Source of the DNA: Lathyrus oleraceus
Taxonomy: Eukaryota > Streptophyta > Magnoliopsida > Fabales > Fabaceae
Reading direction: 5' to 3'
Assembly: GCF_024323335.1 (NCBI RefSeq)
Contig: NC_066585.1
Span: 345,407,846 to 345,471,845, forward strand
DNA length: 64,000 nt
Part shown: positions 22,365 to 32,532 of the stretch, piece by piece
How the letters are laid out: the number at the start of each line of letters is the position of its first letter
How positions within the stretch are numbered: position 1 is the first letter of the stretch
Translations under genes and position numbers: made by a program
Notes under the pieces: generated by a model
What the model was told of the DNA's origin: nothing
The model's database searches: none
The model's input: the letters and a program-made list of their open reading frames with translations, nothing else

Positions 22365-24722
22365 ATGGAGAAAGATGGAGGATTTGTTCATAGGCCCCCA
22401 ATTTTGGATGGTTCTAACTATGACTATTGGAAACCTCGAATGGTAGCCTTTTTAAAATCTCTTGATAACAAGGCTTGGAAAGCTGTGTTAACAGGTTGGG
22501 TGCATCCTGTCATTACTAAAGAAGGAGAAGCCACCACTGAGAAGAAGGCTGAAGAGCAATGGTCCAAGGAAGAGGATGATCTAGCCCTTGGAAATTCTAA
22601 AGCTTTGAATGCCTTATTTAACGAATTAGACAAAAATACTTTCAGGTTGGTAAACAACTGTGAAGTGGCCAAAGATGCTTGGGACATTCTCAAGACCACT
22701 CATGAAGGCACCTCTAGGGTTAAGATGTCTAGGCTTCAGTTGCTCACCTCCAAGTTTGAAAACTTCAGGATGAAAGAAGATGAAAACATTCATGAATTTC
22801 ACATGAGTATCCTTGAAATTGCTAATGCCTCTGGAGCCTTGGGAGAGAAGATGACAGATGAAAAACTGGTAAGGAAAATACTCAGGTCACTCCCTAAGAG
22901 ATTTGCAATGAAGGTGACTGCCATAGAAGAGTCTCAAGACATTTCCAACATGAGGGTAGATGAGCTAATTGGTTCCCTCCAAACCTTTGAGATGGGATTG
23001 AATGATGGTTTTGAAAAGAAAACAAAGAGCATGGCCTTTATGTCAAACACAAAAGAGGAAAAGAGTCAGGAGGTTGATGAAGATTTGGTCAATGAAGTAG
23101 CAATGCTGGGAAGACAGTTCAATAAACCGTTGAAAAAAATGGATGTAAGATCTAAGACAAATGTCAAGAACATCTCATCTGACATCAGTAAATCCAATAA
23201 TGCTGGAAGAAGAGAAAGATCAGATGAGAAGCTCAAAGAGGTACAGTGCTATGAATGTGATGGGCATGGACACATCAGGACTGAATGTGGAACCTACCTC
23301 AAGAAACAGAAGATGAGTCTTGCTGCCACTTGGTCTGATGAGAGTGAAACAGAGGAGGCTGCAAATCTTGTGACTGCTTTGACAGGAAGATGGGGATCTG
23401 ATGAAGACTCAAGTGATGGTGAAGTAACCTTTGAAGAATTAGCCTCTACCTACAGAAAGCTGTGTCACAAAAGTGTAGAGCTGAGCAAACAATTTGAAAA
23501 CCAGAAGAAAGAAATAACTCAACTTGAGAATGAGAAAGTAGAATACTTGGAAACCCTCTCCAATTTAAAAACAGAAGTAGTAGTTCTGAATGCCAAGCTT
23601 GTTGAAAATCCACAAGCTGAAAGTCAGAAGATAACACAGCTGGAAAGAGAGAAGGCAGACCATGTGAAAACCATCTCTAAGTTTAAAACTGAAGTCATGT
23701 TTCTAAATTCTAAACTAGAAGAGATGACCAAGTATGTAAGGATGTTAAGCAATGGATCTGACTCCTTAGACAAGATTCTCCAAACTGGACAAGTAACAGG
23801 AGACAAATCTGGCATTGGGTATAATGACTTAAAGCCTGAGAGCAGTTACACTGGTGCCAAATCTCAAGCCAAACCTAAGTGCATCCATAATAAAAGTAAA
23901 CTTGTGATGTCACATCATATGTTCCAACAGCAGAAAGGGAAACACCAAAGATGGAGATGCCATCACTGTTGGAAATTTGGTCATCTGAAGTCGTTCTGCT
24001 ATAAACTGTATGGTTATCCTAGGCATACTCATCATCAGAATCACTATCAATCCAGACCCCAACAGCACAGGCCTATAGTTAAGAAACAATGGATTCCTAA
24101 GACTAATGTTACTGATCTGATAACTCACATTCCCCTCAGAATCTCAGCCAGAGAAGAATGGTACCTTGATAGTGGATGTTCCAGACACATGACTGGAAAC
24201 CAAGACCTGCTAACTGATCTGCATCATTATACCATAAGCCATGTAACCTTTGGAGATGGAGCAAAAGGTGAAATCAAAGGAACAGGTAAGCTTGATTGTC
24301 TTGGAGTTTCTAAACTTGACAAGGTTCTACTAGTTAAGGGCCTGACTGCAAATCTAATAAGCATCAGTCAACTATGTGATCAAGGTCTGAATGTTAACTT
24401 CACCAAAACTGAATGTCTAATCTTTGACAAAAATAATGAAGTGATTATGAAAGGAATCAGGACCAAAGACAACTGCTACATGTGGAGCTCTCAAATGGAC
24501 TATCCCTTAAAGTATTGGATGAGTATAGATGCTCTAAAGAGTGATGAAAAACAAGTTTATGGGAAATGTCAGACAAAGATGTCACACCAGAAGCTCAGAG
24601 GAGAAAAGGTTATGATGGCTCAAACAACTGAGAGGTTAGATCAAATAGGTGGACATATGACCAGTCATAGGAAGAATGGAACTGTTAGGACTAGGCCATG
24701 GGGGACTTTATGTTTATCTTGA
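22365..24722 (+). CDS. gag-protease polyprotein, 785 aa (C-terminally abnormal)
   Basis: The first ATG after the primer-binding site opens a 785-residue frame. Residues 1-220 are a copia gag domain of the UBN2 type (motif YDYWKPRM near the start). A CCHC zinc knuckle lies at C295-x2-C298-x4-H303-x4-C308. A Lys/Glu-rich coiled-coil follows at about 360-475, with a second knuckle at 532-545. The retropepsin active site DSG begins at D602 (WYLDSGCSRHMTG), then a GAG-pre-integrase segment. From about residue 725 only scraps of the integrase zinc finger (KCQTKMSHQKL) remain, and then unrelated residues to the stop. Capsid and protease could still be made. The frame has no internal stop or frameshift before the deletion. 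Confidence 0.9.
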   Translation: MEKDGGFVHRPPILDGSNYDYWKPRMVAFLKSLDNKAWKAVLTGWVHPVITKEGEATTEKKAEEQWSKEEDDLALGNSKALNALFNELDKNTFRLVNNCEVAKDAWDILKTTHEGTSRVKMSRLQLLTSKFENFRMKEDENIHEFHMSILEIANASGALGEKMTDEKLVRKILRSLPKRFAMKVTAIEESQDISNMRVDELIGSLQTFEMGLNDGFEKKTKSMAFMSNTKEEKSQEVDEDLVNEVAMLGRQFNKPLKKMDVRSKTNVKNISSDISKSNNAGRRERSDEKLKEVQCYECDGHGHIRTECGTYLKKQKMSLAATWSDESETEEAANLVTALTGRWGSDEDSSDGEVTFEELASTYRKLCHKSVELSKQFENQKKEITQLENEKVEYLETLSNLKTEVVVLNAKLVENPQAESQKITQLEREKADHVKTISKFKTEVMFLNSKLEEMTKYVRMLSNGSDSLDKILQTGQVTGDKSGIGYNDLKPESSYTGAKSQAKPKCIHNKSKLVMSHHMFQQQKGKHQRWRCHHCWKFGHLKSFCYKLYGYPRHTHHQNHYQSRPQQHRPIVKKQWIPKTNVTDLITHIPLRISAREEWYLDSGCSRHMTGNQDLLTDLHHYTISHVTFGDGAKGEIKGTGKLDCLGVSKLDKVLLVKGLTANLISISQLCDQGLNVNFTKTECLIFDKNNEVIMKGIRTKDNCYMWSSQMDYPLKYWMSIDALKSDEKQVYGKCQTKMSHQKLRGEKVMMAQTTERLDQIGGHMTSHRKNGTVRTRPWGTLCLS

Positions 24723-25100
24723 AGCAAAAAGGCCAAGAACAATGTGGAGAAGATTGGAATAACACCTGCTTCTACACATGTGAAAGGTATAGAAGATGGA
24801 AGCAGTTGGGCTCAACTGGGTTGGATGAAACTATTGATGATTGCATACAATGTCACACATGATGTCATGATATTGTATTATGACAACCTGAATGCTGAAA
24901 CTAGGTCCAAAAATCAGACTCAGCGCAGATGGACAAAGTACTATTTTTGCTATTATCACTTCATTTGAAAATTCGTGGAAGACAAATTCAGAGGTCTAAA
25001 GCATGGACTGGAACTAGCAGACAGGGTTGCAAGGAATTTGGGTGAAATTCAAATTGAATATGAGGGAGGAAAATTAGGGATTTGGACTCTTGTGAAATTA
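24723..25100 (+). pseudogene. RNase H C-terminal remnant of the deleted pol
   Basis: Translated in frames broken by a TGA at about 24966, the stretch shows words matching the end of copia RNase H: GSSWAQLGWMK, then VMILYYDN, SKNQTQRRWTK, YHFI, VEDK and GKLGIW. The central catalytic regions of integrase and RT are absent, so several deletions must have removed most of pol. Assigned by pattern, not by alignment search. Confidence 0.65.
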
Positions 25101-25310
25101 TGGCAATTAAAGTGGAAAAATAAAAGAAATAAAAATAGTGTCTGCCCTTTTAAAAGAAAGAGCCACATTAATGATAAATCATTCCCTAGCATTGAAAATA
25201 GTATCTATTCCTTTAGCACACGCTACCTAAACTCAGCAATCTCCATTTCCATTCAACTTCTCAGAGAAGCTCAGTTAGGGCAAAGAAACTTTTCTCAAAA
25301 GTCCTACAAC

Positions 25311-27071
25311 ATGTCTCAACATCCATCATCATCTGGTTCAAAATCCTCTCACCATGCAAAGACTCCCTCCATGGAGTTTGTAGATGAAGACGTGATGGAC
25401 GTTACTCCACTTTGCATGATACCAGGCGACACCCCAGGTCCCTCCTCCAAGGCTGGAGATAAGCAAGGTAATACCTCTGGTAACTCCTCTCTTCCAAAAG
25501 ACATGCATTATGCTGATCGTGCCATAAGGAACCTAGTCACTAGGATTCTAAGTGAAGGGCATGAAGTCAAAGGGGTTTCTACCCCTCTGTCCAGAAGGGA
25601 CCCCTCTCTTGAGGAGGAACCTCATGCTGATAAAGATGATGACTCATCTAGATCAGAAAAGGAAGTTGCTGCTGAAGGGCTATGCTCTCTAGGTAAAACC
25701 CTACCTAGCAAGAAACCAAATGTGTCTCAGGAGAAGGTTATTGACCTAGAGGAAGAAAGCTCTGAAGAAGAGGATGATCCTTTGGTTCATCTTGTAAAAC
25801 CTAGTGTAGCTGAGAAACTGAGAACTAGGAAAGGGAAAAGTGTGGCTAAAATGAGAACAGCAAGAGTGAAAAAGGCTGCTGGTGTAGGACCCTCAAAATC
25901 CTGGAGCAAAGTTAAGGTTGGGAAAAGGAAATAAAGAGACAGCTCTGACTCTGAGGAGGATGTCGAAGACGATGTCCCAGACATCTCCCCTGCAAAAAGG
26001 CAAGTTGTTCAGAAGTCTCCTGGCAAAGTTGCTGCTGTGCACCTTGACAATATCTCCTTTCATTTAGAAGATGGTGCTACAAAATGGAAATTCGTCATTC
26101 AGAGGAGAGTAACCGTTGAAAGAGAGCTTGGTAAAGAGGCTGTACAGGTAAAGGAATTAATTGATTTGATCAAAAATGCTGGACTAATGAAGACTGTGGC
26201 AGCTCTACCCCAATGTTATGAGGGGTTGGTAAAAGAGTTTGTTGTTAATATCCCTGAGGATATTTATGAAATGAGCAACAGGGAGTTCTGCAAGGTGTTT
26301 GTAAGGAGAAAATGTGTGAAATTCTCACCAAGTATTATCGACAAGTTCCTAGGAAGACGAACTGATGGAGGAGTGGACCTAGAGACCACAGACAATGAGG
26401 TCTGTAGGGTTATTACAGTTGGCCAAGTTAAGAATTGGCCTAGTAGGAATCACTTATCAGCTGGGAAGCTCACTGTTAAATATGCCATCTTACACAAGAT
26501 TGGTTCAGCTAATTGGGTGCCTACTAATCATATCTCTACCATCTCCATTAGTCTTGGAAGAATCATTCATGCAATTGGAACAAGGGTTAACTATGATTTT
26601 CGCAAGTTCATATTTGATCAAACCATCAGACATGCCTCTATAAATGCTGTGAAGTTACCCATTGCCTTCCCATCCACTATTTGTGGGATCATCTTGAGTC
26701 AACACCCAGGAATTCTTAATACAAAGGACATGCCAAGCAGAAGAAAACCCCCTCTATCCATTCATTATAAGTTGTTTGAAGGAAGTCATGTAAATGATGT
26801 TGTCATGACATCTTCCAGAAGAGAGCATGTATCTCAAGGAAGCTTAATTGATCAACTGAAAGATACCTGCAAGGAATTAGAGAATGGTATAAAGGTGGCC
26901 AAGGCAAGAAAAGAATCTTTGGAAGTTCTTATTTGTAGCCTGGAAAAAGAGGAAATAGAGAAGGCTGGTAAGGATTTAGATGCAAAAGCACAATCTAGGG
27001 ACAACTCTGACAACTCTGAAGGCTCTAAAGGTGAAGGTGAAGGTGAAGGGGATACTTCTTCCTCTGATTGA
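25311..27071 (+). pseudogene. envelope-like / putative plant transposon protein of SIRE lineage, one in-frame stop
   Basis: A frame of 586 codons starts at the ATG at 25311 and ends at TGA 27069-27071, broken by a single TAA at 25932-25934 (codon 208). The 5' part is Ser/Glu/Asp-rich with basic clusters near residue 180-207. The 3' part holds a domain with FSPSIIDKFLGR and FVVNIPEDIYEM, which resembles the domain annotated as putative plant transposon protein in legume genomes. A Lys/Glu-rich coiled-coil lies near the C-terminus, followed by an acidic Gly/Glu tail. No clear signal peptide or membrane segment is visible. Frame is maintained across the stop, so one substitution may be all that breaks it. 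Function is unknown; envelope-like is a positional name. Confidence 0.7.
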
Positions 27072-27439
27072 TGGTTCCCCCTTCTGTGTATGGAAGAATG
27101 GAGACTGTATGAGGTGTGTTGTGAAGACTGTGAAGCTGGTGTGTCTGATGTTTTGGGTGGTGTTCTGCTGTTGCTATATGGAGTTTTTTTGTTTTTTTTT
27201 TGAAATTGTGTAATGTGTGGCAGTCCTCATTGATGCTTGTTGTGTAATATTTAGGAATCTTAAAGAGTTCCTTGGATTTGTTCATTATCTCATCTATCAC
27301 AGCTGTGTATGATGATGGTTTGTACTTCCTGAATATTATGTTTTAACATGCTTAATGTTATAACATCTGATCTAACTTTCTCTGCTAGGCTAATAGACAT
27401 TTATTTTGTCTAATTGGTCACCTTTGGTCAATTTTGACT

Positions 27440-27959
27440 AAAAAGGGGGAGAAGTGCTGATATGGAAACTGTTGTGGAAGTTGTGAGATGTATATAGCTG
27501 GAGGACAGCTATTATTAGAGGAAGTGCACAGGTGTTAAAACAGAATGTTGTTCTGTTTACAGATGTCAAAGAGGACGTCTGATATGGTGCACAGGTGGTG
27601 TTGTTGAAGCAGATGTCAGAATGACATTCTGGCTGGTACAGGTGTTGGAGTTACAGTAGCTGTTATGTTCATGGAGATTGTTTGTTGTGTGCACAGATTT
27701 AGGGGGAGAAGGAGTACCCTTGTGCATTTGTGTGACTTACTAGTTGCATCCATAACTAGTAATTCTGTTTGTGTTGCACAAATTTAGGGGGAGGAGAAGT
27801 ACCCTTGTGCATGTGTGTATTACTAGTAGCTATAACTAGTAATTGTTTTGCTTCTGCTGTTGTTTAAACTACTGTTAAGTTGTTTAACTGCTGATAGTTT
27901 ACCTTGTGAACAAAAAGGACAAATATATGTTTTAGCCAAAATTTGCCAAAGGGGGAGTT
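27440..27959 (+). other. 3' non-coding region with four polypurine-like stretches
   Basis: Purine tracts containing AGGGGGAG or AGGGGGAGGAG occur at about 27440-27452, 27701-27714 and 27786-27799, and the functional one lies at 27948-27957 next to the 3' LTR. The middle two belong to a tandem duplication: ATTTAGGGGGAG, then GTACCCTTGTGCAT and ACTAGT-rich sequence, at 27697-27770 and again at 27782-27845. Confidence 0.75.
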
Positions 27960-29136
27960 TGTTGATTCTAAGTGTTGGCAGCAATTTTGGTAAAACAAAG
28001 AATATTCACAAGATGTTATGTGTGATGTCTTAACATGAGATATCATATGTATCTGTTGGAGTTCAAGAACATGTTCATGCAGGATTGTTTCAGAATGCCA
28101 CATACAATGCCATGGCTTCTGATATTGGATGTACCTGCTGGAGCTTAAATGAAAGACATGTTCATGCAGGATTGTTTCAGATGACATACACAAGGTCATG
28201 GCATCTGATATGGTTGTACCTGTTGGAAGTTATAAAAGGAATTATTGGATTATGCAGGATTTTTCCAGGATGTCAGACCCGATGTCACGACATCCTGTCA
28301 CAGAATATTCAGTGTGAATGTCTGGTGTTTTGTGATTGTACAATTAATGGCAATCTTTGTATGATTGAAGATCCGATTAGTTGGCGCATTCAATCTTGGA
28401 TTACAACCAGATTTACTTATTTTCCAAGGAGATCTAACCAGCTGTTATAAAAAGATATGATTGGAAAATAGATTTAGGGTTTTCAAGATGTCCAAGCCCA
28501 GCTGGATGCTTCTATAAAAAGGGACTTAGAAAACCTGTTTGTACACATAACCAATACTGAGCGAAATATTGAGAGAGAGCTAGGGTTTGTGTCTGTTTAG
28601 TCGTGAGACTTGTAAGCCATTCAAGTCATCCATTGATGATTGAATTGGACTGATTTGTGGTTGTAATTTGTCACTCTAAAGCTGTTAAGCAAGAGTGTGT
28701 GTCCTCTTGATCAAAGTTGTGAAGCAAGATCAAGAGTGTGTCTTCTTGATTGAAACTGTGAAGTAAAATCAAGAGTGTGTAATTGAAAAGTATTTTCTTT
28801 TCTCAAGGGATTGTTGTTTAAGATCACAGGTGTGATTGTAGGGAAGTGAGTGGGTTCTCATATCTAAGAGTGCTTAGGTAGAAATTGCACGGGTAGAGAT
28901 TAGGTGAGAAAGAGTGTAACTTGTTGAAGTGTACGGAGAGTCTTTGAACTAATTCTATTATAGTGAATTTCCTTCCTGGCTTGGTAGCCCCCAGACGTAG
29001 GTGAGTTGCACCGAACTGGGTTAACAATTGCTTGTGTCTTTTGCTTTACCATTCTGTATCTTTATCCTATTTGTGTTAACAGATATTAGTGTCGTGACAT
29101 TACCTTCGACATCTTATATCTGATACCAGAATTTTA
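27960..29136 (+). repeat. 3' LTR of SIRE-like element
   Basis: It is 1177 bp and collinear with the 5' LTR. It starts TGTTGATTCT and ends TTTTA where the 5' copy ends TTTCA, so the terminal CA has mutated to TA. It is followed by the TSD ATAAC. The 121-codon frame at 28085-28450 lies within it and is not a gene. Confidence 0.9.
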
Positions 29137-29141
29137 ATAAC
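29137..29141. repeat. target-site duplication ATAAC, right
   Basis: Matches 21115-21119. Confidence 0.9.
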
Positions 29142-29372
29142 GAAATCAAGTTAATTCTTTCGTGGACGAAAAAGGATTGGAACATAAGTAATTTTTTCCT
29201 TTATCCCCAAGTGTTCGTGTGATGGCCGAACTTAGCCTACCATTCGAATAATCGTCGTCCGTTAACGAAACTTGACTTGATTCGTCACACAAATCTCATA
29301 AGTAACCTAATTGAAAAGGATTGGGGCGGAAGTAATTTTCTCCTCCTTTTTCCCGGTTGTTCATGTGATGTT

Positions 29373-30514
29373 TGATGAGTGCATTTTGATGCACCTTCTT
29401 CTACTATTATACTTAGGTAACTCTATAGTTTATTCTATTATTTTTACTCTTTTTATGTGTTTTTATATTTAAATTTATTTTTGACTTTATTTTATTTTTA
29501 GCCTAAATAATTATTTGATATCTTGTCACTGTGCAAACCATAACCTGAGCTTCGGAAATCGGATTGATGTGTTCTGATATGCGTTGGAAAGCTAAGAGAA
29601 AGAGATACAAGTTTTGTATTGAAGTCAAAAAATGATTCGGAATGATGGAGGATCGAATAATTTGTTGAAGTTCCATACTTAATTAGAATAGTTAGTTTGG
29701 ATCTATTTTTGTAATTTTCGGGTCGGTTTCCATAAGGGCCCAAATTTCCCTTTTGTTATATTAGGTTTTTCGCTGCTACAGTAATCTTATTCTGAATATT
29801 CACGAAAATAACACACTTTGTATGAATCCATGGAGAACTAACACTCTCGGAGTTGATATGTTGTAATCGATTTCTGCCAATACTTTGATGTTATCTAATT
29901 TTCAATCATATGTCTTTTCCCTTTCAATATTTTATTATATGTCTTGTATGTTTTATTCAAGTTCTATAGAATATATGTTGATTAATTTTGATTGATATAT
30001 GGTACATAACTGCGTTTTCTTAATTCGCGTTTGTCTAATCTGTTTGCTTAATTCATATTTTGTTTGTTTAATTTAGAAATTAGGAATACATATCATATAT
30101 TAGTATCAATAAGCTTGTTATTGTTACTGTAATCGAAAAGGAATTAGAATCCGCTTAGAGCATAAAAATTATATTAACCAATGATAAGTTGGGAAATCGA
30201 ATCAGTAGATGAGCTTATTTCATAATCACTTTACATAATAATTTATTTTCAATCGAATCGAGATCTCACTATTTTGTTTTCTTATTTGGGTAATCTATGC
30301 ATATGATTGTTAAATTTAAACTCTTGCTCCACGTCCTCACCATAGGACATGTAGAATAAATAATTAGACTAAATGGTTATTTAACACTCAATACCAATTT
30401 GTAGTTTTAATATAATTGTTTTTGTATATTTAATTCCAATCTCATGTTTATCTAAATCTAAAATATACAGTATTATCTTCTCATTTATCTTTTTGAAATT
30501 CTCCTAGTTAAACA
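29373..30514 (+). mobile_element. solo LTR, 1142 bp
   Basis: It begins TGATGAGTGCATTTTGATGC and ends TTAAACA. The 5-bp sequence ATGTT flanks it exactly (29368-29372 and 30515-30519), which marks a solo LTR left by recombination between the two LTRs of one insertion. No internal region, primer site or coding sequence is present. The family is probably Ty3/gypsy by its start, but I cannot name it. Orientation is inferred from TG...CA only and is symmetric. Confidence 0.75.
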
Positions 30515-30519
30515 ATGTT

Positions 30520-30950
30520 TTATTCACCTTCTTCTGTAACATTCACGACGGTCTTAGTTTTTTAATTCGATGGCAAATAATAAAAATCCAAAAAATTAAA
30601 CAATTAACGTTAAATTTTATTTTATTTTTTTAATTCTGTTTTTTCTTTTTATTTCAGAGAAAAAGAAAAGAAGGTCACTATCTTAAAATGAAAGGGAACA
30701 ACCACGGATGTGGTTGTCACCAAAGATGGTGGCACGCGATGTGGTGGCGGTAATGATTGAGGTGTTGGAAACGAAGGTTCGACGATGAAAAACTAAAAGA
30801 TACATACGTTAAAATGTAAAAATATATTGAAGACTTAAAAAATAAATTTGTATTCTAAAATTTTTGTTTGTCACCTCATTTTATTATCTACTGAATTCTG
30901 ATAATTTAAAAATAATATTAATGTTCTTGATTTTTAATATATTATTATAA

Positions 30951-31042
<92 letters not shown>

Positions 31043-32392
31043 TTTAAAAGATTATATAAAATAAATCATGGTCATTCAAAATATAAAATGAAATTAATGA
31101 ACTAAAATTTAATTTATATTAAACTGTAAAAATATATGAACTTAAGGGTGTAAAGTTATAAACCAACCTATAAAATTAAAATTAATACATTTTGTAAAAT
31201 AATAAAATTTAACTGTAAAAATATATAGCACTCAAATCTATAATTAAAATAAAAATAGTAAATTTTAAAGGATTATATAACTTCAAGGATTATTGGGGTA
31301 ATCGATTGTTTTACATTAAAACTTTTCAAAGTGTCAAAGTTGTTGACAATGAACCTTCTTTTAGAAGCTTAATCCTTTAGAACCATTGGCTAATTGAAGC
31401 ATCCTGCTATAGTTTTTCAACTTCATAAAAAGAAAAGAAAAACCTGCTATAGTTTTTCAACTTCATGAAGAAAAAATATAATATAGAATTGGAAACCCAA
31501 AATACTGCTTGAACAACCTTTAAATGCAGATATCCTTTAACTTAACTACTCTTTGCAATATTGTTGGCGTCGGCAGAAGAATTTACTGAAGGAAGATGAT
31601 TCAGATCACGCCTGCAGGGCAGCTTATTTTTTTAATGATTTCGTTCTTCGTTCAATCCGTAATTTTATTGTCAAAACTGATACGATTTGACTCATTCATC
31701 TATAATTTTGGTTAAGTTGAATTTGCGGATTGTGTTTAAAATACAATTTACTTTTTATGATTATTTTTATCAATTTAAAAAAATGTAACACATTTCAATA
31801 CAACCATATTTATTTATAGCACTCAAATTCGATAAAACACATTATATAATATCTAATAAAATTCATCAACACGATGTAATACTTGATAATATTATAAAAT
31901 TCAACAAGACACGTTATTTTTATAAAATACATAAGTTGAAAATGATATAAAAGAAAATAAGAAATAATATTTAATCTTAAAATTATATACACTCATTGGT
32001 TTAGAAGTATTATTGGTAAAGAATACATTTTTTTTAAAAAAAAATTATATTATTGGTGAGATATTATTTTTATATTTTTATTTAAAATAATAATTAAAAT
32101 AATAAGAACCTACTAAAGTCACATCAATAGGTTTGATCAATGAATCCAAATGTTGAAAAACTCAAATCTGAAATCAGAACCAAAACTATACGGGTTGTTT
32201 TGGATTGAGTTAGGTATACCCGTAAATGAGTACGTTCATATAATTTATGAATTTGTTTGGTTTGGGTCACCAAATTTATGGGTCGACTTGCACCCATGAA
32301 GAACTCTAATTTTCACATGTTGTGAAAGTAGTATATAGGATGCATTAAAAAATACTCTTCATATTAACTCACTTTATAATTGATTTTGTAGT
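30520..32392. other. gene-free AT-rich interval
   Basis: No gene is supported. It contains an (AT)n tract at 30958-31039 and a direct duplication of the segment CCTGCTATAGTTTTTCAACT (31401 and 31443). Confidence 0.5.
30958..31039 (+). repeat. (AT)n microsatellite, about 82 bp
   Basis: Uninterrupted AT dinucleotide repeat. Confidence 0.95.
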
Positions 32393-32532
32393 GACGCCTA
32401 TGTGTTAAGCTTTAAAGCAAACGTCAATTGGTCTGGCACCTGTGTGTGTTTTGTTGTTTTTTTTGAAAAATATTGTACATGATAAATTGGACCAATTCAT
32501 ATTAATATTAATACCCGTTTACACAAAAAAGA

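Larger units (their letters stand above)
21120..29136 (+). mobile_element. SIRE-like Ty1/copia element, complete ends, defective pol
   Basis: This 8017-bp element has two LTRs (21120-22297 and 27960-29136), a methionine-tRNA primer-binding site, a polypurine tract and a perfect 5-bp TSD. In order it encodes a gag-protease reading frame, scraps of integrase and RNase H, and a long envelope-like frame before the 3' LTR. The envelope-like frame and multiple purine-rich stretches place it in the SIRE/Maximus lineage (family knowledge). Most of integrase, all of RT and most of RNase H are missing, so it would depend on another element for movement. The LTRs differ at only scattered sites, suggesting a fairly recent insertion. 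Confidence 0.9.
21054..29372. repeat. short tandem repeat interrupted by a SIRE-like element
   Basis: GATGGCCGCACTTAACTCCC (21057) left of the SIRE-like element is matched by GATGGCCGAACTTAGCCTAC (29221) to its right. A further partial unit (GGATTGGGGCGGAAGTAATT, 29319, compare GGATTGGAACATAAGTAATT, 29173) precedes the solo LTR. The period is roughly 140-150 bases. Both LTR insertions landed within this small array. Confidence 0.45.

Noticed and set aside
28085..28450. 121-codon frame
   Set aside because: It lies wholly in the 3' LTR of the SIRE-like element and its partner frame in the 5' LTR is broken differently.
32393..32450. Left end of MULE-1 as a true terminus
   Set aside because: It matches only the inner part of the right TIR, lacks the outer GGGGTAGTT-type sequence, and has no 9-bp repeat of the right flank.
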